Notes: a model not told the origin generated them from the letters alone. DNA of 64,000 nt from Cheiracanthium punctorium (GCA_038373885.1 JAWZYV010018244.1:248001-312000); one strand, 5' to 3'; numbered from the stretch's first letter, positions 34,643 to 47,814 are shown. Translations and numbers: made by a program.

Positions 34643-35989
34643 GACCACCATCGGGCCCCTCTGTTGTAGGTTCTACCTGTAGCGAAGTTGTAGGGTCTCG
34701 CTGTAATAAGGCTTGCTCTTTTTCGTTGGCCTTTGTCTAGAGCAGCTAAAAGGACACTGCTTAAAAGAAGCCTACTTGAAACCCATAAAATCTCATTCCA
34801 AGCTGGAGCAGAAAGTAATTTATTTCAAGCCAGCACTTCAAAATGACTGAGCTAGCACGTGTTTCTGTTTACACACTCACACTCCAATGACCCGAAGTCA
34901 CAGTTGCCAACCTTTGAGATCCAAAAATGGGGAACTTTTGCTTTGGACACAATTTACGACATAAATGGAAAACTAAGCTGTAAATAGATGGGACTATTTA
35001 CAGGACTAAGAAAGGGCAATTTTGAAATATGTAGAAATTTTCTTCTTATAGCCAATTTACATCAGAAAAATAAGAAATTACATACTGAATTTAAAATGCC
35101 GATGTTAAATCTTAACTGAAATGAAATTTTATATACCTTTATCCAAACACTTGCACATAATTTATAGTTTATGAGAAGTACAAGCGCGTATGTTTGTATC
35201 CCTTTTGCGATCACCCGTCGAAAAATTATCGAAAAAATAAAAATGGCGTTATATAAATAATTTTTTTTAAAGAAATGGTGGATTTTGGGGGAACATTTTT
35301 TTCTTGGAATAGACACTCAATACTGTAATAATTACGATTATAGTTGAAATTAGGCGCGACAAGCCGCGACACCCCTTCAAAAAGCTTTTTGAAATGTGGA
35401 TCTTTGAAAAAAAAATAAGAAAAAAAAAGTTTACAATTTTTAAAAATAAAGTCATATTATTTTTTCACGCTAATAGATACATATAATTAAAATACATATA
35501 TTTTACTACAATTATACTTAGTATCAAATCAGTAAATTAATTTAAAGAGCCCGTAAAAAATGCAAGACGAAGTAATAGGAAACGCTGAAATCTCTTGACG
35601 TAAATGAAGAAACTTGCTTTTAAACCGAGTGTTGCATCTTTTGGATATGAATTATGGTCGAAAAACATGCATTACATGATGCATCAGTAACTAGGCTATC
35701 CAAAAACATATATATTACTGTTTTTAAACAAATTTAAAATTTTCGACTTTTGGCCAGGATTTTGATACGAATACTCCACTGTGCGTCGGCCTCAGGAAGC
35801 AGAATCTCGTCATGTTAGTCTATAACGGTATCTGAAGCTTACGGATTATTCAAGAAGAAAGATACATCATACCAAGCGCATCGATTACAAAACACTTTCC
35901 AACACAAGTTTTTCTTGTGCCAAATTATGCGATGTACTCGTATCGTCCTCAAACTCGCCGAGATTCGGGGTATAACCTCAAATCAGCTG

Positions 35990-36240
35990 TTTATCACTAA
36001 TTATGTAATTTTGAGAGAACCTGTAAAAGAGCTTTAAATGTTATTTATACACCTTAAATGAAGAGCAAGGAGATGTAATAGTTTATATGCTTATTGAATT
36101 GTGCTTGAAATGGATGAATGACTCCCAATTGCTATAAACCGTTATGCATTGGAATTCTTTTGAAAGCGCCTGTAGAGGAATCTGGCTATATACAAATACC
36201 TGATGAGCATTAAAAAATGGGGGGGAGGAAATTCAGTAAT
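35990..36240 (-). repeat. Dispersed repeat family Y, copy 3
   Basis: Matches 27780-27960 in the same orientation: GTAATTTTG-x-GA, CCTGTAAAA, TTGTGCTTGAAATGGATGAA, ATGCATTGGAATTCTTTTG. More diverged than the first two copies. Confidence 0.6.
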
Positions 36241-39200
36241 GCCTGTCAAATGATTATAATTATTTTATAAAATATTAAAATAGCGGAAAAAAAACATCAT
36301 AGTTGCCCTGCTTGGCGATTTTCAAGCACATAAAATGATTTAAGCTCTTGAATCCTGCCAGTAGACAGAAATGCCATTCGTAAAATTAATTGAAGCTAAT
36401 CTTGAATCGTCATTTTTAATCAGAATATCGTCTGCATGCGAAATTAATTTGTTTTAGGTAAAAGAGTAAGTATTTATTGCAACAAAATATACCTAATTTT
36501 AGGGTTTTGCAAAATAATAAAGTGGCTAGTTTGCCAAGTTTAGCGATTTTGAGCAGGTAGATTGTAGAGGTTGTCAGAGAGTGAGAGATGGGGGGGGGGG
36601 GGAGTAAGTTACGTTAAATCGTATGTTAATAAATCCCGAGGCAGTTTCACCAGTACAAACTAACGGAACATTTTTTTAATCATTAGTTAGCTATCAGTTA
36701 AAAGTTTTAATTTAAAAAAAGAACTTTTTATAGCTGAATTACCACAGTTCATATTAAATTCAATGCTTTTCCAAACTGTTAATTTCGTTCGTTTCAGCCG
36801 ATTGGTAATCCATTTAATCGTTCTCTTAATAATTGAATACTACCAGAGTTCTGATGTATTGAACCAGAAAGACGGCATGTATTTGTTACGCTAACATTCT
36901 AACTATTTTATGAAAGTGAAATAATTGATGAATCATGGTTTCCCCATCACAAGTTCATTCCGGTTGCGCTGAGATTCTGTCCGATGCGCTTCGATCACCG
37001 TCTATTTCACGAGACAAACAGGATATGCATACATACATACATACATGCGACGCACATATATCTTCAAATTTTTGTCACATGATGTCGTTATTTACATCCA
37101 ATCAATTTGTCCCGAAATAAAAAAGTTGCCTGGTTAGTCTGAATGCTTACAAAGCACTTCCTTCTACTACGTGTTCAAAATATTTGTTCGGCATAATTTA
37201 AATGATGAATATGTAACAGGTTATATACTTATATGTATATGCTTCAAAATATTTGTGAGATGATCTTTAATAACTTATTAACATTTCTTTTTAATAAAAC
37301 GCAATGTCTTTCACTGCGACGTATTTTTTGGAGCTCCAACCATTCAACTGGTTGCTGAGTATTCATTTCATGTATTTTGGAGCAGGGAAAAAAAATTAAA
37401 AATTGCATAACCTATGTGGCTAAAGCTTTCGAAAGCATTTGGATTTTTCTGACAATACCAAACGTCACTGCCTCTGCTAGGTGGTCAAACGCATATGCAC
37501 ATGTGCGGCTTCGCGTCATTCAAAAAAATGTTGCCACACATGAGATGGCAATAAAATGCAAAATAGCTATAATATGATTAAAAATCCGATTACTTTTAAA
37601 TCTCCCGTAGGTCAATGTTCTATTTTTTTCACATTTATTTGTTTTCATTTTCCGAGTAAGAACTCAGAAAATAATTTAGTTTTCGTTGGATTTCACTAAC
37701 AACCAAGGCGGCCATCTTCGCCGCCCAATACGTTACTGTTCTCTGAACTTCGTTAAGTGTTGGCCAAATTACTGGACTCATTTCAACAAAAATCGTAGTT
37801 CTTCGTTTTAACAGTTTTTGTCATTAAATTTATTTAGTTTAGGGTTGCTAAAAAGTTTGGGTGTCGTCATAAAAGTCGTAAATAGCCTTCTTCAATAATT
37901 CTTTAATATTTTCTTCCGATAAAAATTTTTTAATCAGTGTAGAATTAGTACACTTGAAATTTACCGTAGGCTTCATATACAAAATCTTATACATGATAAA
38001 ATTTCCATCAAATTCCGGGCCCTCGTGTAGGCTTGCGATAACAAAAAATAACAGAACCCCCTAAAGCTTGGCCCCGGGATTATTGGCCTTCCTGTCCCCC
38101 CCCCCTCTCAGGGTCTGCATCCAGTTTTAGGTGAATGTCATACACAATCAGTAGAGCGAATGTGGGGAAGCGCAAAATGGTGGAATAAACGCCAACGTGG
38201 CACTGCCCGTCACCATCTAAAATTCTGTCCAGTATAATTCATGTAGCGAAAACAATATCCCCCCCCAAAAAAATGTTGATAGGCATTGTAAATTTCATGC
38301 CTGCTACGTAAATTTGTATTTCTCTTATTTCTCTGATCATATAGATCGTTTTAGTTAATAAAATATGCTAAAGTGTGCCAAGGATACCAACCTGATATCT
38401 ACATTTTAAGTTTACTTTATTACTTCGTTTATTGTAATGGAAACGGTGCAAATAATTTGACTGGTAGGAGTTGGCGATCAATGGTGTTATCAAAACAGAC
38501 AAGTATACTCTCATGTTTACATAAGAGTATACTTGTCATTTGCAGATCTATTGTCTAGTTGCCATTTGCAGATTATAAACGTTAGTGTAATACATAAGCA
38601 TATTAAAAGTTAAAAATCGTATGAGTAAACAACGGGATCATTTTATGTATTGCACTGTCTGCAGTAAATTTTAAAAAATCAAAAATTTGTAAATTATTTA
38701 GCCTACTTGACAGTATACGTTTTTAATGTGTAACGTTTGTTTTTCTTTTTCTTAGTGGTTGAGAACAGTTTACGTCGGAAACGATGTAAAATATTTTATC
38801 AATTCGTACCTCTTTATTATTTATAAAGGTAAATGAACAGTTTTAAGAGCCATAAATTATATTTTCTTTCCTCCCTTTAATACTCGAAATGATAATAAAA
38901 AAAGACAAGCCCATAGACTGAAAATTACCTAGACAATTGTTTACGCTTACTGAACGAGCGTTTATTGATCGCAAAATGGCGGGTCCCCGTAGGTCTTGGA
39001 CAGTCCCCATAGCAACGCTTGCAACCATGTAATTCATCGAGATTCTGTATAGAAGTTAAAAAAAAGAAAAAGAAAAACTGGCCGGGAGCCGCACAAAAAT
39101 TGTTAAGAACAAGGAGGGACAAAAAAGTAAAAAAACAGGGCGTCATGCCAATTGGCTTCTCCTGGATTAGTAGCCTAACGGCTTTATTAGCAAAAAATTT

Positions 39201-39997
39201 TATCACCGATGTCAGAAAAAAAAAAAAAAACTTCGTCATAAGGCTCATCTCATTTTTCTTCCAAACACCCCAATACTTTTTGACAGTTAAGAGCATGTGA
39301 TATGACATGTGACGTTAATAGAACAGAGGTCAACAGTAGTTAACTACCTAGTTGTTAAACATGATTTTTAAGCATGTCGGTGAGGTAAAAAGGTATAGAA
39401 GGGAAATTTTGATTAATTCATTACGTTATGTCTTGACATATGCTTTCGTAATAGTTTAATCATTTTCTTTGTAACTTGGTAAAGCATATCCTCCATTAGG
39501 TTACATTATATATATATATATACATACATATTCCCTTCTGTGGCTAGTTACTAAATTAAATATCTTTCAAACAGAAATGAATTATTGTCTCTTTCTAAAA
39601 AAATTATTATTTCTTTTTCTTTTTTTAACATGTTGTATTTGAATACATAAATTCTTTTCCACAATTTTTAAAAGAGAAAATTAGCAAGTTCGTGTGCTTT
39701 TTTGGTAATTAAATCACATTATTTTCTGATACAACATGTTTTATGCACAACATTTTTCAGTAATTTCTGTAGAACGTTTCTCAATAATTTTTATGATAAG
39801 TGATCAGTGATTTTAAAGAGATCGGTAAACATGCATAAAACGTGTTCCTATTTGGCGTTTTTCAAAGGGCGTTGCGCCCTGTCCTCTGATTTTTAGTGCA
39901 GGTGTGCCCTGTCCGCTTTTTTTTTTAGTGCTCCGCCCTACATAGGGAAAAAAAGCCATCCTCATTATTGAGTATTTATTTATCAGATTGTGTCGTT
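36241..39997. other. Mostly featureless stretch
   Basis: Contains a G-run near 36589, (ATAC)n at about 37027-37046, poly-C/G runs near 38095, and one strong hairpin (listed separately). Short frames (36935-37120, 38925-39308 and others) show no domain; those at 39019-39308 are lysine- or phenylalanine-rich because of A/T runs. Confidence 0.45.
38498..38537. repeat. Perfect 14-bp-arm hairpin
   Basis: GACAAGTATACTCT (38498-38511) and AGAGTATACTTGTC (38524-38537) are exact inverse complements around a 12-nt loop. CATTTGCAGAT occurs twice just downstream. No TSD or family match was found. Confidence 0.75.
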
Positions 39998-40292
39998 TTA
40001 ACCCTTTGAGGCGCAACCCTTTCCCAATGCTGAAAAAAGGGCAGCCGTTGCCATCTGTGGCACGCGATGGACGTTTCGATCGTCCGCCATCTTGCTGGTA
40101 GTTAAGTCGAGCGATGGCAACGGCTGCCCTTTTTTCAGCATTGGGCAATCTATCCAGCTGTTCTCGCATTCTTCCATTTTTCAGCAGATGTCAGTTCTGT
40201 CAAAAATAATCGTGACCATTTTTTTACGGCAACAGTCAAAACGTCAGAGTTTGGTGGTCCCAGAGCGGGAACACTGCGCGTTAAAGGGTTAA
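39998..40292 (-). mobile_element. piggyBac-type hairpin MITE, copy 8 (doubly deleted)
   Basis: TTAA at 39998-40001 and 40289-40292, reverse orientation. Both termini are kept. The hairpin is reduced to ~33-bp paired ends (CCCAATGCTG ... GTTGCCATC and complement), and about 115 bp of the unique half is missing (TTTACGG joins CAACAGTC). With both ends present it may still have been mobile. Confidence 0.95.
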
Positions 40293-40877
40293 AAATGGTT
40301 GGTAATGATAGAATGCAAAGTTCTTTGCACGCATGAATCATCTCAATAAAGTAATACAACTGCTTGGAACACGAGTTCTTTTTTTAAACTTATAACAAAT
40401 AAAATTATCTGAAATAAAAAAAGTAGAAAAAATAGAAATTTTTCCAAATTTTAACTACGCCCCCATAATAATATTTCAGAATTATAGTTTAATCAAACAT
40501 ACTTTTCTTAAAGAAGTGAAAGGTATTGAAAGGTATTCGAGCTAAAATTTAAAAACATCGTCACAGAAAATCATCGCATAGGTCCGTAATATTTTAAATG
40601 TTATCTATAATTATATTTAAAATATGATTTCGATATGTGCCTCCCCAAAATTTTCGGTCACGCTAAACCTATGGTTATTATTCTTTTAAAATAAAAATGA
40701 AGATATTCAAATCGGTTATTTATATGAGTAAAGAATAATAATTCAGTCTAACGTTGTAATAATAATAGTTTACGAACACAGAGGGCAAATATTAATGTAC
40801 TCACTCAGTATGCTTTAAGAGCAGTAAAACTAAAGATATGATTATTCTTAACTATTTCTATTCCAGATCTTATAGAA

Positions 40878-41440
40878 GAGAGGTGGCCAAACCTACCTGG
40901 CCTAAGAGCCACAAATAATGGATTTCAGATGTTCTAGATCCCCACCATGGCTAACTGAATAAGACATAATGAACATGGTAAGATGGCAGAAGTGTGAAGA
41001 TCCAGGATTCTGGCCTACCACGCGGTTTTCAATCTAAAGGTCTGGAGTTTTGGGCTGCTTTCTCCAGATGTAACGTAAATACGCTTTAGAGCCCTTTACA
41101 AAGTCCTGCACCCACTACAACCCCCCTACATTGGCAGATAACACTCGAGCAGCTTTGACTTGACACAATACACACATTTCAGATGTCCTTTGCAATATTT
41201 TTGCATCTGCGGGCCGGCAAAAATAGGAAAAATATTACACGGATCAGCATCCGCCATAAACAACATTATAAAAACAAGTATTTTATTTATAATATCAAGT
41301 GTTATACAAATATAGTTTTTAGTTAGAACGACATATGATGCAGATTATTTTTAAATAAATTTGATATATGTGGGCTGGCAGTAAAGTCGTGAGGACCGGA
41401 ACGGAACGGGTCCGCTGACCAGTCGTTGGGAAACACTGCT
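40878..41440. mobile_element. Probable older hAT element
   Basis: The left end region AGAGGTGGCCAAACC...TGGCC...GAGCCACAAAT and the right end (read inward) CAGTGTTTCCCAACGACTGG, with GCGGGCCGGC-type subterminal motifs, resemble common hAT ends. TSD candidates TTATAGAA and CTACAGAA match at six of eight positions. SINE S3 is inserted in it and another hAT abuts its right end. Confidence 0.5.
40933..41175 (+). mobile_element. tRNA-derived SINE, copy S3, with TSD
   Basis: Flanked by the 11-bp direct repeat ATTTCAGATGT (40922-40932 and 41176-41186), the signature of LINE-mediated retroposition. A decayed tRNA head (CATGGCTAACTGAATAAGAC ... GATCCAGGATTCTGG) is followed by the family body (AAAGGTCTGGAGTTTTGGG, CCAGATGTAACGTAAATACG, TTAGAGCCCTTTACAAAGTC) and the tail TTGGCAGATAAC plus a short A/C-rich 3' end. 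It gives the complete length of the family, about 243 bp. Confidence 0.85.
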
Positions 41441-41448
41441 CTACAGAA

Positions 41449-42201
41449 CAGTGGCGCGCAAACTATTTTCATCTGCGACCCCTTAATTTGTGTAAAATTT
41501 TGTTGCGACCCCCTATTTTGAGTAAAATTTTGTCGCGACCCCTGGATAGACAGTAGACATTTTGTTTAGTTTAAAACGAAGTTACATTGAAATTCTTTCT
41601 GGGAGTTGCTCTTACAGGGTGTTTTTAAAAGAGTGTCGTGACGTCATCGATTGAAATAACGCGTTTTTAAACTAGCGCACCAAACTTATAAACCACCATA
41701 AAAATCTTATAAAAGTTGTAACATCATAAAAATCAGTTAATGAATCAACATATAATTTTATGAAACAATGCTTTCTTTATGCATATGGATATAAATATTG
41801 TTTAATGAAAAATACTTTTAAAAAACTTTACATCATAAAAAGTCAATGTGAAATATGTGCTTGCAAAGAGCTCATGATTGCTTCTATGTTCGGATCTGTA
41901 TTGGAAATCGCAAGTCTTAAGTCATCCTCTCGATCCAATCGAGATCGATGTTTTGTTTTAATGGAAAATAATTTTGCAGATCACTATGCATGATAACGTG
42001 GTTTTGAAGCCCCGTGATGGCGATCGCGAATATCGCGCTCGTAAAATAATAATTGTCAGTTTCTTCTATTGAATTATTTCAGTTCTTTGAAATGAATAAT
42101 TGTAGATATTTCATAAATTTGAATCTCTTTGAATTTGCCGACCCCAAAAAATTATCTCGCGACCCCTCCGGGGGTCGCGACCCCTGGTTTGCGCACCGCT
42201 G
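41449..42201. mobile_element. hAT-type non-autonomous element (753 bp)
   Basis: Left end CAGTGGCGCGCAAACTA and right end, read inward, CAGCGGTGCGCAAACCAGG; subterminal GCGACCCC repeats sit at both ends. The exact 8-bp TSD CTACAGAA is at 41441-41448 and 42202-42209. CAGNGGTNCNCAAACC followed by GCGACCCC is a widespread hAT end type. The internal frame at 41760-41993 has no transposase similarity that I recognise. Confidence 0.95.
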
Positions 42202-42209
42202 CTACAGAA

Positions 42210-45200
42210 TATCAGGAACAGAATTTTTAATAAATGGAAAAACGAATCAGGATTAGGTGGTCTAGGGGTGGAAAGCTATTTCTTTATTTAATTTTTATAA
42301 AAATGAGCATGGAAAAAAAAGAAAGAAAAATGGAACAATATTCACATTATTCTTAAATTATTTTTTAATCCAATTTAAGTCCAACGTGAAAAGTATTTTA
42401 AGATTAAAACAAGTAAAAGAAAATGGTTGATTTTGGATAACAGCCGCCACCCCTCATCGACGAAAGCTGCGCTGTGGTCACACTTGTTACAAAACCACTT
42501 CGGAATCATAGCATATCCTTAAAAATGAAAAATTAATAAACTTACACAAAAGAGAACCATACAAATAATGAATTCTCGAATATTACGAAGACTGGAGTAC
42601 CAGGAAATCCCTTAAATATCATTAGGATTGTGGTAACATGGAGGAAAAAGAACTCATAGTATAAACTGATATAACTCAGCAAAATTACAAAAATGAAAAT
42701 AATGCATAAAAATAGATTCTTGCTTCACTTATTCAAATAACCGCAAATTCAGGGCAAAAGCATTGAAACACGAATTATAATAAACTCAGCAGTTTTAAAA
42801 AGGCTTTCATCTTCCTTTATTTGCACAAACATTGACTGCGTACCAAATAAAAAGGAAATACGCAACTCTACTAAAGCATTTAATTGTCGTCCATTCAGTG
42901 GGATTCTTGGAATTTTCTTTCGAGTGCTTTTGGAAGAAATTATGCTTAACGGCTCTGCAGAAACTTAATTGTGTAGATGTCAATAATCGTGCAACATGGA
43001 TATTCATTAATATTTACGGGTGTTAAAATACAGACTGACAGACGAATAGCAACACTAAAATCAAACTATTATAGAAAGTGAAAATATAAATTACATAAAT
43101 ATCGCTTTGTTGAAAATGTAACACACTAGAATCGAAATTGAAAATAGAGTCATTTAAGAGAACTGTACACACACACACACAGAATTTGTGACCATACACG
43201 ATAATGTATTAGAATAATTTTGTGTATCCACGTGTAAAATAATTACAAATTATTCTCATCTAGGCATATGCTACCATAACCCTAAAGTAATGAATTGCTT
43301 TATTTCATTTAAAGTAACGGGAACGTCCTTAAAACGCTACCTGTACTTATGGCTGTTTGTTGTTAGAACGTGATGTATTGGATTCTTCTTCCTTTTTTTT
43401 TTTTTTTTTTACTTCCGTTACTTTTCATAAAAAAAATTTAAGAACTAAAGACAAAGTTTCAAATATAATTTTACCTGTGATAGATAGAATAAAGGAATTG
43501 TCTAAATTTAAAACGAGGGCAGAACAATTACTTTATGAAAGTCAAAAATATACTATGTCGAATAAATTTATATAACATAAAATTGCTTTTAAATGTGTGC
43601 TGAATGCATAAAAATATTTTTTTGCGATAGCAGCTATATTATGGCAGTAAAGTTATTTAAATTTCATGTATGCGGAAGCGATTTTATATATGACAGCCTA
43701 TATGTCACGCAAGCGACGTAAACTTTTTTTTTCTGTAGATTTTTAATATGTGGGTCACTAATGTAGAGTGCATCTTTCTTTCCGATTGCATAAAAATGAA
43801 ATAAAGTATGAGCATTTCAGGGGGAAATACATCCGGAAAATTTTGTATATCTCTGATTTATGAATTTTGTTGTCTCATCTGGTTTATCCAGCAAATATCT
43901 ACTGCCATTTCAGAACAATAGTTTTCAAAAATTCCTTTTAAATTTATCATAAAACGCGCGAGTTTGCAGTCTGCTGTTTTAAAAATGTACTGGTTGGAAC
44001 TAAACATATTTTGAATTTAAAGGAGAAATAAAAAGTTATTTACATGTATTTTAAATTTTTGTTGGAATAATTTTTTTATGTATTATATTTTTAGTGTTTG
44101 TTTATAAAGAGTTTCCATTTATATACACTCAAAGAAGTTTTTTTTAACAGGCTAGGCTTACTAAATGATCAAAAAAGACATTAAATAAAGAAACGTAAAT
44201 TTGTCTCAACAAGAAGACTGGAAGACCTGAAGAATGGAAGAATGAAATATAAGTATTGACACAATTCAAAAAATAAATCTAGTTTCCCGGTTTCGACATA
44301 ATATTCCACTTGTTATTGTCAATACTAAACATTGAGAAAAAAAATACCTTACTTTAATCTTCATGCTGTAGTGTAATTAATTGTAAATACAACACAATGT
44401 GCCACATTTTACCCTTATTGCGAATAACAGAAGAAAATATTCCTGTCTTTCCTTTACAGCAGAACAGATCTTATTAACTTTTTTCGAGCAACCAATCCCA
44501 AGTAAGGACGAAATCTGAACGACCAATCGGAAAAGACTCCTGTACACCTGTAAGACCTCTCGAGAAAAAATACACCCCGGAAAAGCGGCAGAAATATATT
44601 GAAAACTGCAAATACAGCAATTACTCATTTGAAACTTATTCGTAAATAAATCTGTATTGGGGGGGGGGGTTATGTTGCTTATGTACAGCATAGAATTTTC
44701 AGTTCCTTTCTACAACTATTTAGCAACCTGCTAGATCGTTATATAACAGGCTGAGTCACAAATATACATTACTGTCAAGTTGCCAGGACCTCTTCTAGAA
44801 TACAAAGTGTCTCTGTGTAAATATATTCTTTATCGCCGTTCTTTCTTCACAACCTTTCATGTTTTTAATCCATGGGACGTGATTAAAAAAAGTAAAATAA
44901 ATTGATTAAATGATACTAAGATTATTTGAAAAAATAATGTTTAATGTTTTTTTTTAACCTGTTAGCTTGTCTATATTGTAAAGAGACGACGGCTAGGGAG
45001 GGATGAGAAACGAGAAGTGATACAGATTTACAGTTTTTTTTTTTTTCGAAACGAAGCAAGCATTTTTAGCATCATAGCACGGGTATTTTGCGAGAGTAGA
45101 CAAAGTTTTTTGGCTGTTTTGGGAGACGAGGCAGGTCTGTTGTTTGTTTGGCGTCCATTCCTAACGACGGCAAATACCCAACCCTTTCTGTGCCCATCAA

Positions 45201-46309
45201 AACAAAAACACGAAAATTTAGCTATCATCAATTCGAAAATACTTTCTACAATAGGAAATACTGTTTTTCCTCAATCCCCCAATGTTACATGTCAATTTGC
45301 ACCAATGCAGGAAGCAACGATGGGCAACAAAAGAGAATCTCAGATTTCGCGTCTTTGTGATGGCAAACAAGATAATTATTCGTTGAGTAAATGTTGATGT
45401 TCAAGTAAAACAGTATTGAAAAGTGTTTAAGCTTTGTCTGCTGTCAGAGGACATCTAAAAAACTTCCTATGACTGACACTTGACGTGCCATAGCTATTCT
45501 AGGGAACCAAACAATGATTTGGTCATCATGATACATTTTTGCATTCATTAAAAATATTATGTACATGAAAGAACTTCAAAGTATAAAAATGTTGTTTTTT
45601 TTTTCTTATATGATTACTTAATTTTGTTTATTCTTCTTTTTCACTTAATATCACTAGAAAATTTAAAATGTTACCTGTATTCAATAAGTGTGTGGTATTA
45701 TGAAGTTATAATTGTGTGGTATTATGAATACATAAGAGACACAGTAAGAAAATATAATGAGCAAGTAAATAAAAAAGTTAATTTGTTTATTTAATCTTGT
45801 AATTATTTTATGTTATAAAGTCAATAATATATTTTTTAATAAGTATGGAGAAAGTACTACTATTTTGGCTAGTAAAATAGAGAAAAAGCATGCTAGTTTG
45901 GCATTTTTTTAACGTTTCTGAAGCTACTAAAGCTACTATTTTTGTTACTAGACATTGGTGGACACCATGTTATTGCATTTATAAAATTAGCTAATACTTT
46001 TCGTAGGTTTCAGGTAGTCCCTATGTTTAATCAGTAGTTAACATTCTTTTATGCATTATCACCTGTTTCACCATAAAGCGAAAACAAATTAAATAAAGCG
46101 TAATGTTTCTCTCACGGATTGAAAATCAAAATGTAGTTGGAATCTCAATCACCACAGCGAGATATTATTGTATTAACTGTCAAAATTTAGATATGGCTAC
46201 AATAATGCATAAAAACCACTATTTTAAAAATTAGTTCAGGTAGGTTGTTAATATAAGAACATAAATCAATCTGATATAGAAAATGAAATGTGGTGTTCCG
46301 GCCAATTAT
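42210..46309. other. Featureless AT-rich stretch
   Basis: Holds short (CA)n near 43170, T runs near 43394 and 45034, a G run near 44660, and several short frames (42807-43026, 44377-44691, 45017-45397) without recognisable domains. No element ends were found. Confidence 0.45.
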
Positions 46310-46490
46310 CTGCGCGAGAAATTTAGGCCGAAGGAGGGAATTATCCTCCGTGGGGGACTTTCTAAGGGATCCTAACCGTATTTACGTGAAGTTTCGGAAA
46401 AAACCACGGAAAACTCCGAACGGTTAGGTCGGCGGACGCGACCTGGTCCCGAACCACGTACCTTCCGTCTCCCATTTGAGAGCGCCGATA
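46310..46490 (-). mobile_element. tRNA-derived SINE-like copy S4 (diverged)
   Basis: On the minus strand GTGGTTCGGGACCAGG (B box) is followed by CCTAACCGTTCGGAGTTTTC, TTCACGTAAATACGGTTAGG and ATCCCTTAGAAAGTCCCCCA, a clear but diverged version of the family body. The A box region is lost or altered. The arginine-rich frames here are shadows. Confidence 0.6.
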
Positions 46491-47199
46491 TAGAAAAAAC
46501 AGCAACAACACTATAGACTGGCTGTAGGAAAGTGTAAAAAACGACTGCAAGATGTCCTAAAATAATTGAAACGGGCTTTAAAAGGTAAATGATCAATATA
46601 AAGTTTTAGTAAAATGCTTAAAATAAGATAGGAAATAAAACTATATATTCATGAAATATTCCTGTTCTTCATTTAATGTGAGCCCGACAAAGGACAGATT
46701 ATGCTATATGCGTTTATTATCAGACTACCATCAATATATAGAGGGGAAAATTTCTTCATAAATACTTTAATTTCAAAATCAAATAAAAACATGCATTTGT
46801 TTCCATATTTATTTTATTTTGTTTTTGTAATAAAAAATGAAATATCTCATTGGGAAAAATTCTTAACAATCCCAGATTGTATCTTTAATTTATGTGGGAG
46901 TGTATAGTATATTATCATGTAGTTCTACTTTTTTGTGATATGTCACAAATTTGCATTTCTAATTTCATACATGATCCCATACAAAATATCAATTTTCAGT
47001 TAAATATAATTCATTTGACGTTACATAAGGTACGTTTTTTTAAGTGATCCTTCTACATAAAAAATACAAATTCTCGTATTGAAATTTGTATTGTGGGATC
47101 GCATAGGTATTCAGTAATTTTTTGAAAATTAACGGTAGAATTATTTAATGAACATAGTCTTAGTTCCTACATTATTTCAGACATTTTTTTTTCAATTTA

Positions 47200-47490
47200 T
47201 ATTCATCAATAAGTGGGGTCATTCAGGGGTGATTACGACAATTTTTTGCAAATTTCAACTTTGTGATTTTTTAACTCTTTTTATTATAGGAAAAATATCG
47301 CTCTCATTAATTAGGGAGAACTTAAACAAGGACATCTAGCAAAAATTTTGCTTCCGTAAAATTAGTTGATTAAAATTTAAGGGGGTGGTCGTAATTATTC
47401 AAACAAAATCACAAAATTGAAAAATTTGGAATAATTACAATCACCATCGGGGTAATTATGACCACCTGATTTCTTTTGATAAGCACTTTT
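47200..47490 (+). repeat. Dispersed repeat W, copy 1
   Basis: CTTTGTGATTTTTTAACTCT followed by ATTATAGGAAAAAT-like sequence recurs at 63870-64000 (CTTTGTGAATTTTTAACTCT ... ATAATCGTAAAAA). The segment is bounded by related GGGGTGATTACGAC and GGGGTAATTATGACCACC motifs. Class unknown. Confidence 0.5.
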
Positions 47491-47814
47491 GTTGGAGCAA
47501 TTGACACTTGTAATCTTGTTCTCGTAAGTGTTAATAATTAATAAGTGTTAATAATTAAAATTACCCAAATGTGAAAATAATTGATATAAATTGAGTAAAT
47601 AAGGTTATAGTTTTTTTAAATTGCATCTTGCTATCAAATTATGATAAAAGTCATTCTTATTATAATATATATATGTATATATGATATAATATACGATAAA
47701 ACAGTAAAACTTACGTAATATGGATATCCTATTAATCCATTAAGCAAGAGTATGCATAAAACAGAAATAGCATTGAAAAAAATCGGAACCAAGAATAATA
47801 ATGGAGGCATATGC

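Larger units (their letters stand above)
33999..35783. mobile_element. Transib-type DNA transposon, degraded or non-autonomous (1785 bp)
   Basis: Inverted ends start CACAGTGGAGTATT and stay alike for about 37 bp with two mismatches. They are flanked by the exact 5-bp direct repeat CGTCG (33994-33998 and 35784-35788). A terminal CAC-x-x-TG and GC-rich 5-bp TSDs are diagnostic of Transib, the superfamily related to RAG1. Each end also has an RSS-like layout: heptamer CACAGTG, 23 bp, then CCAAAAATA (left) or CCAAAAGTC (right). I recognise no RAG1-like transposase inside. A SINE and low-complexity tracts lie within it. Confidence 0.85.

Noticed and set aside
41760..41993. hAT transposase fragment inside the 753-bp element
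   Set aside because: The 77-residue frame shows no hAT catalytic or BED-finger motif that I can recognise.
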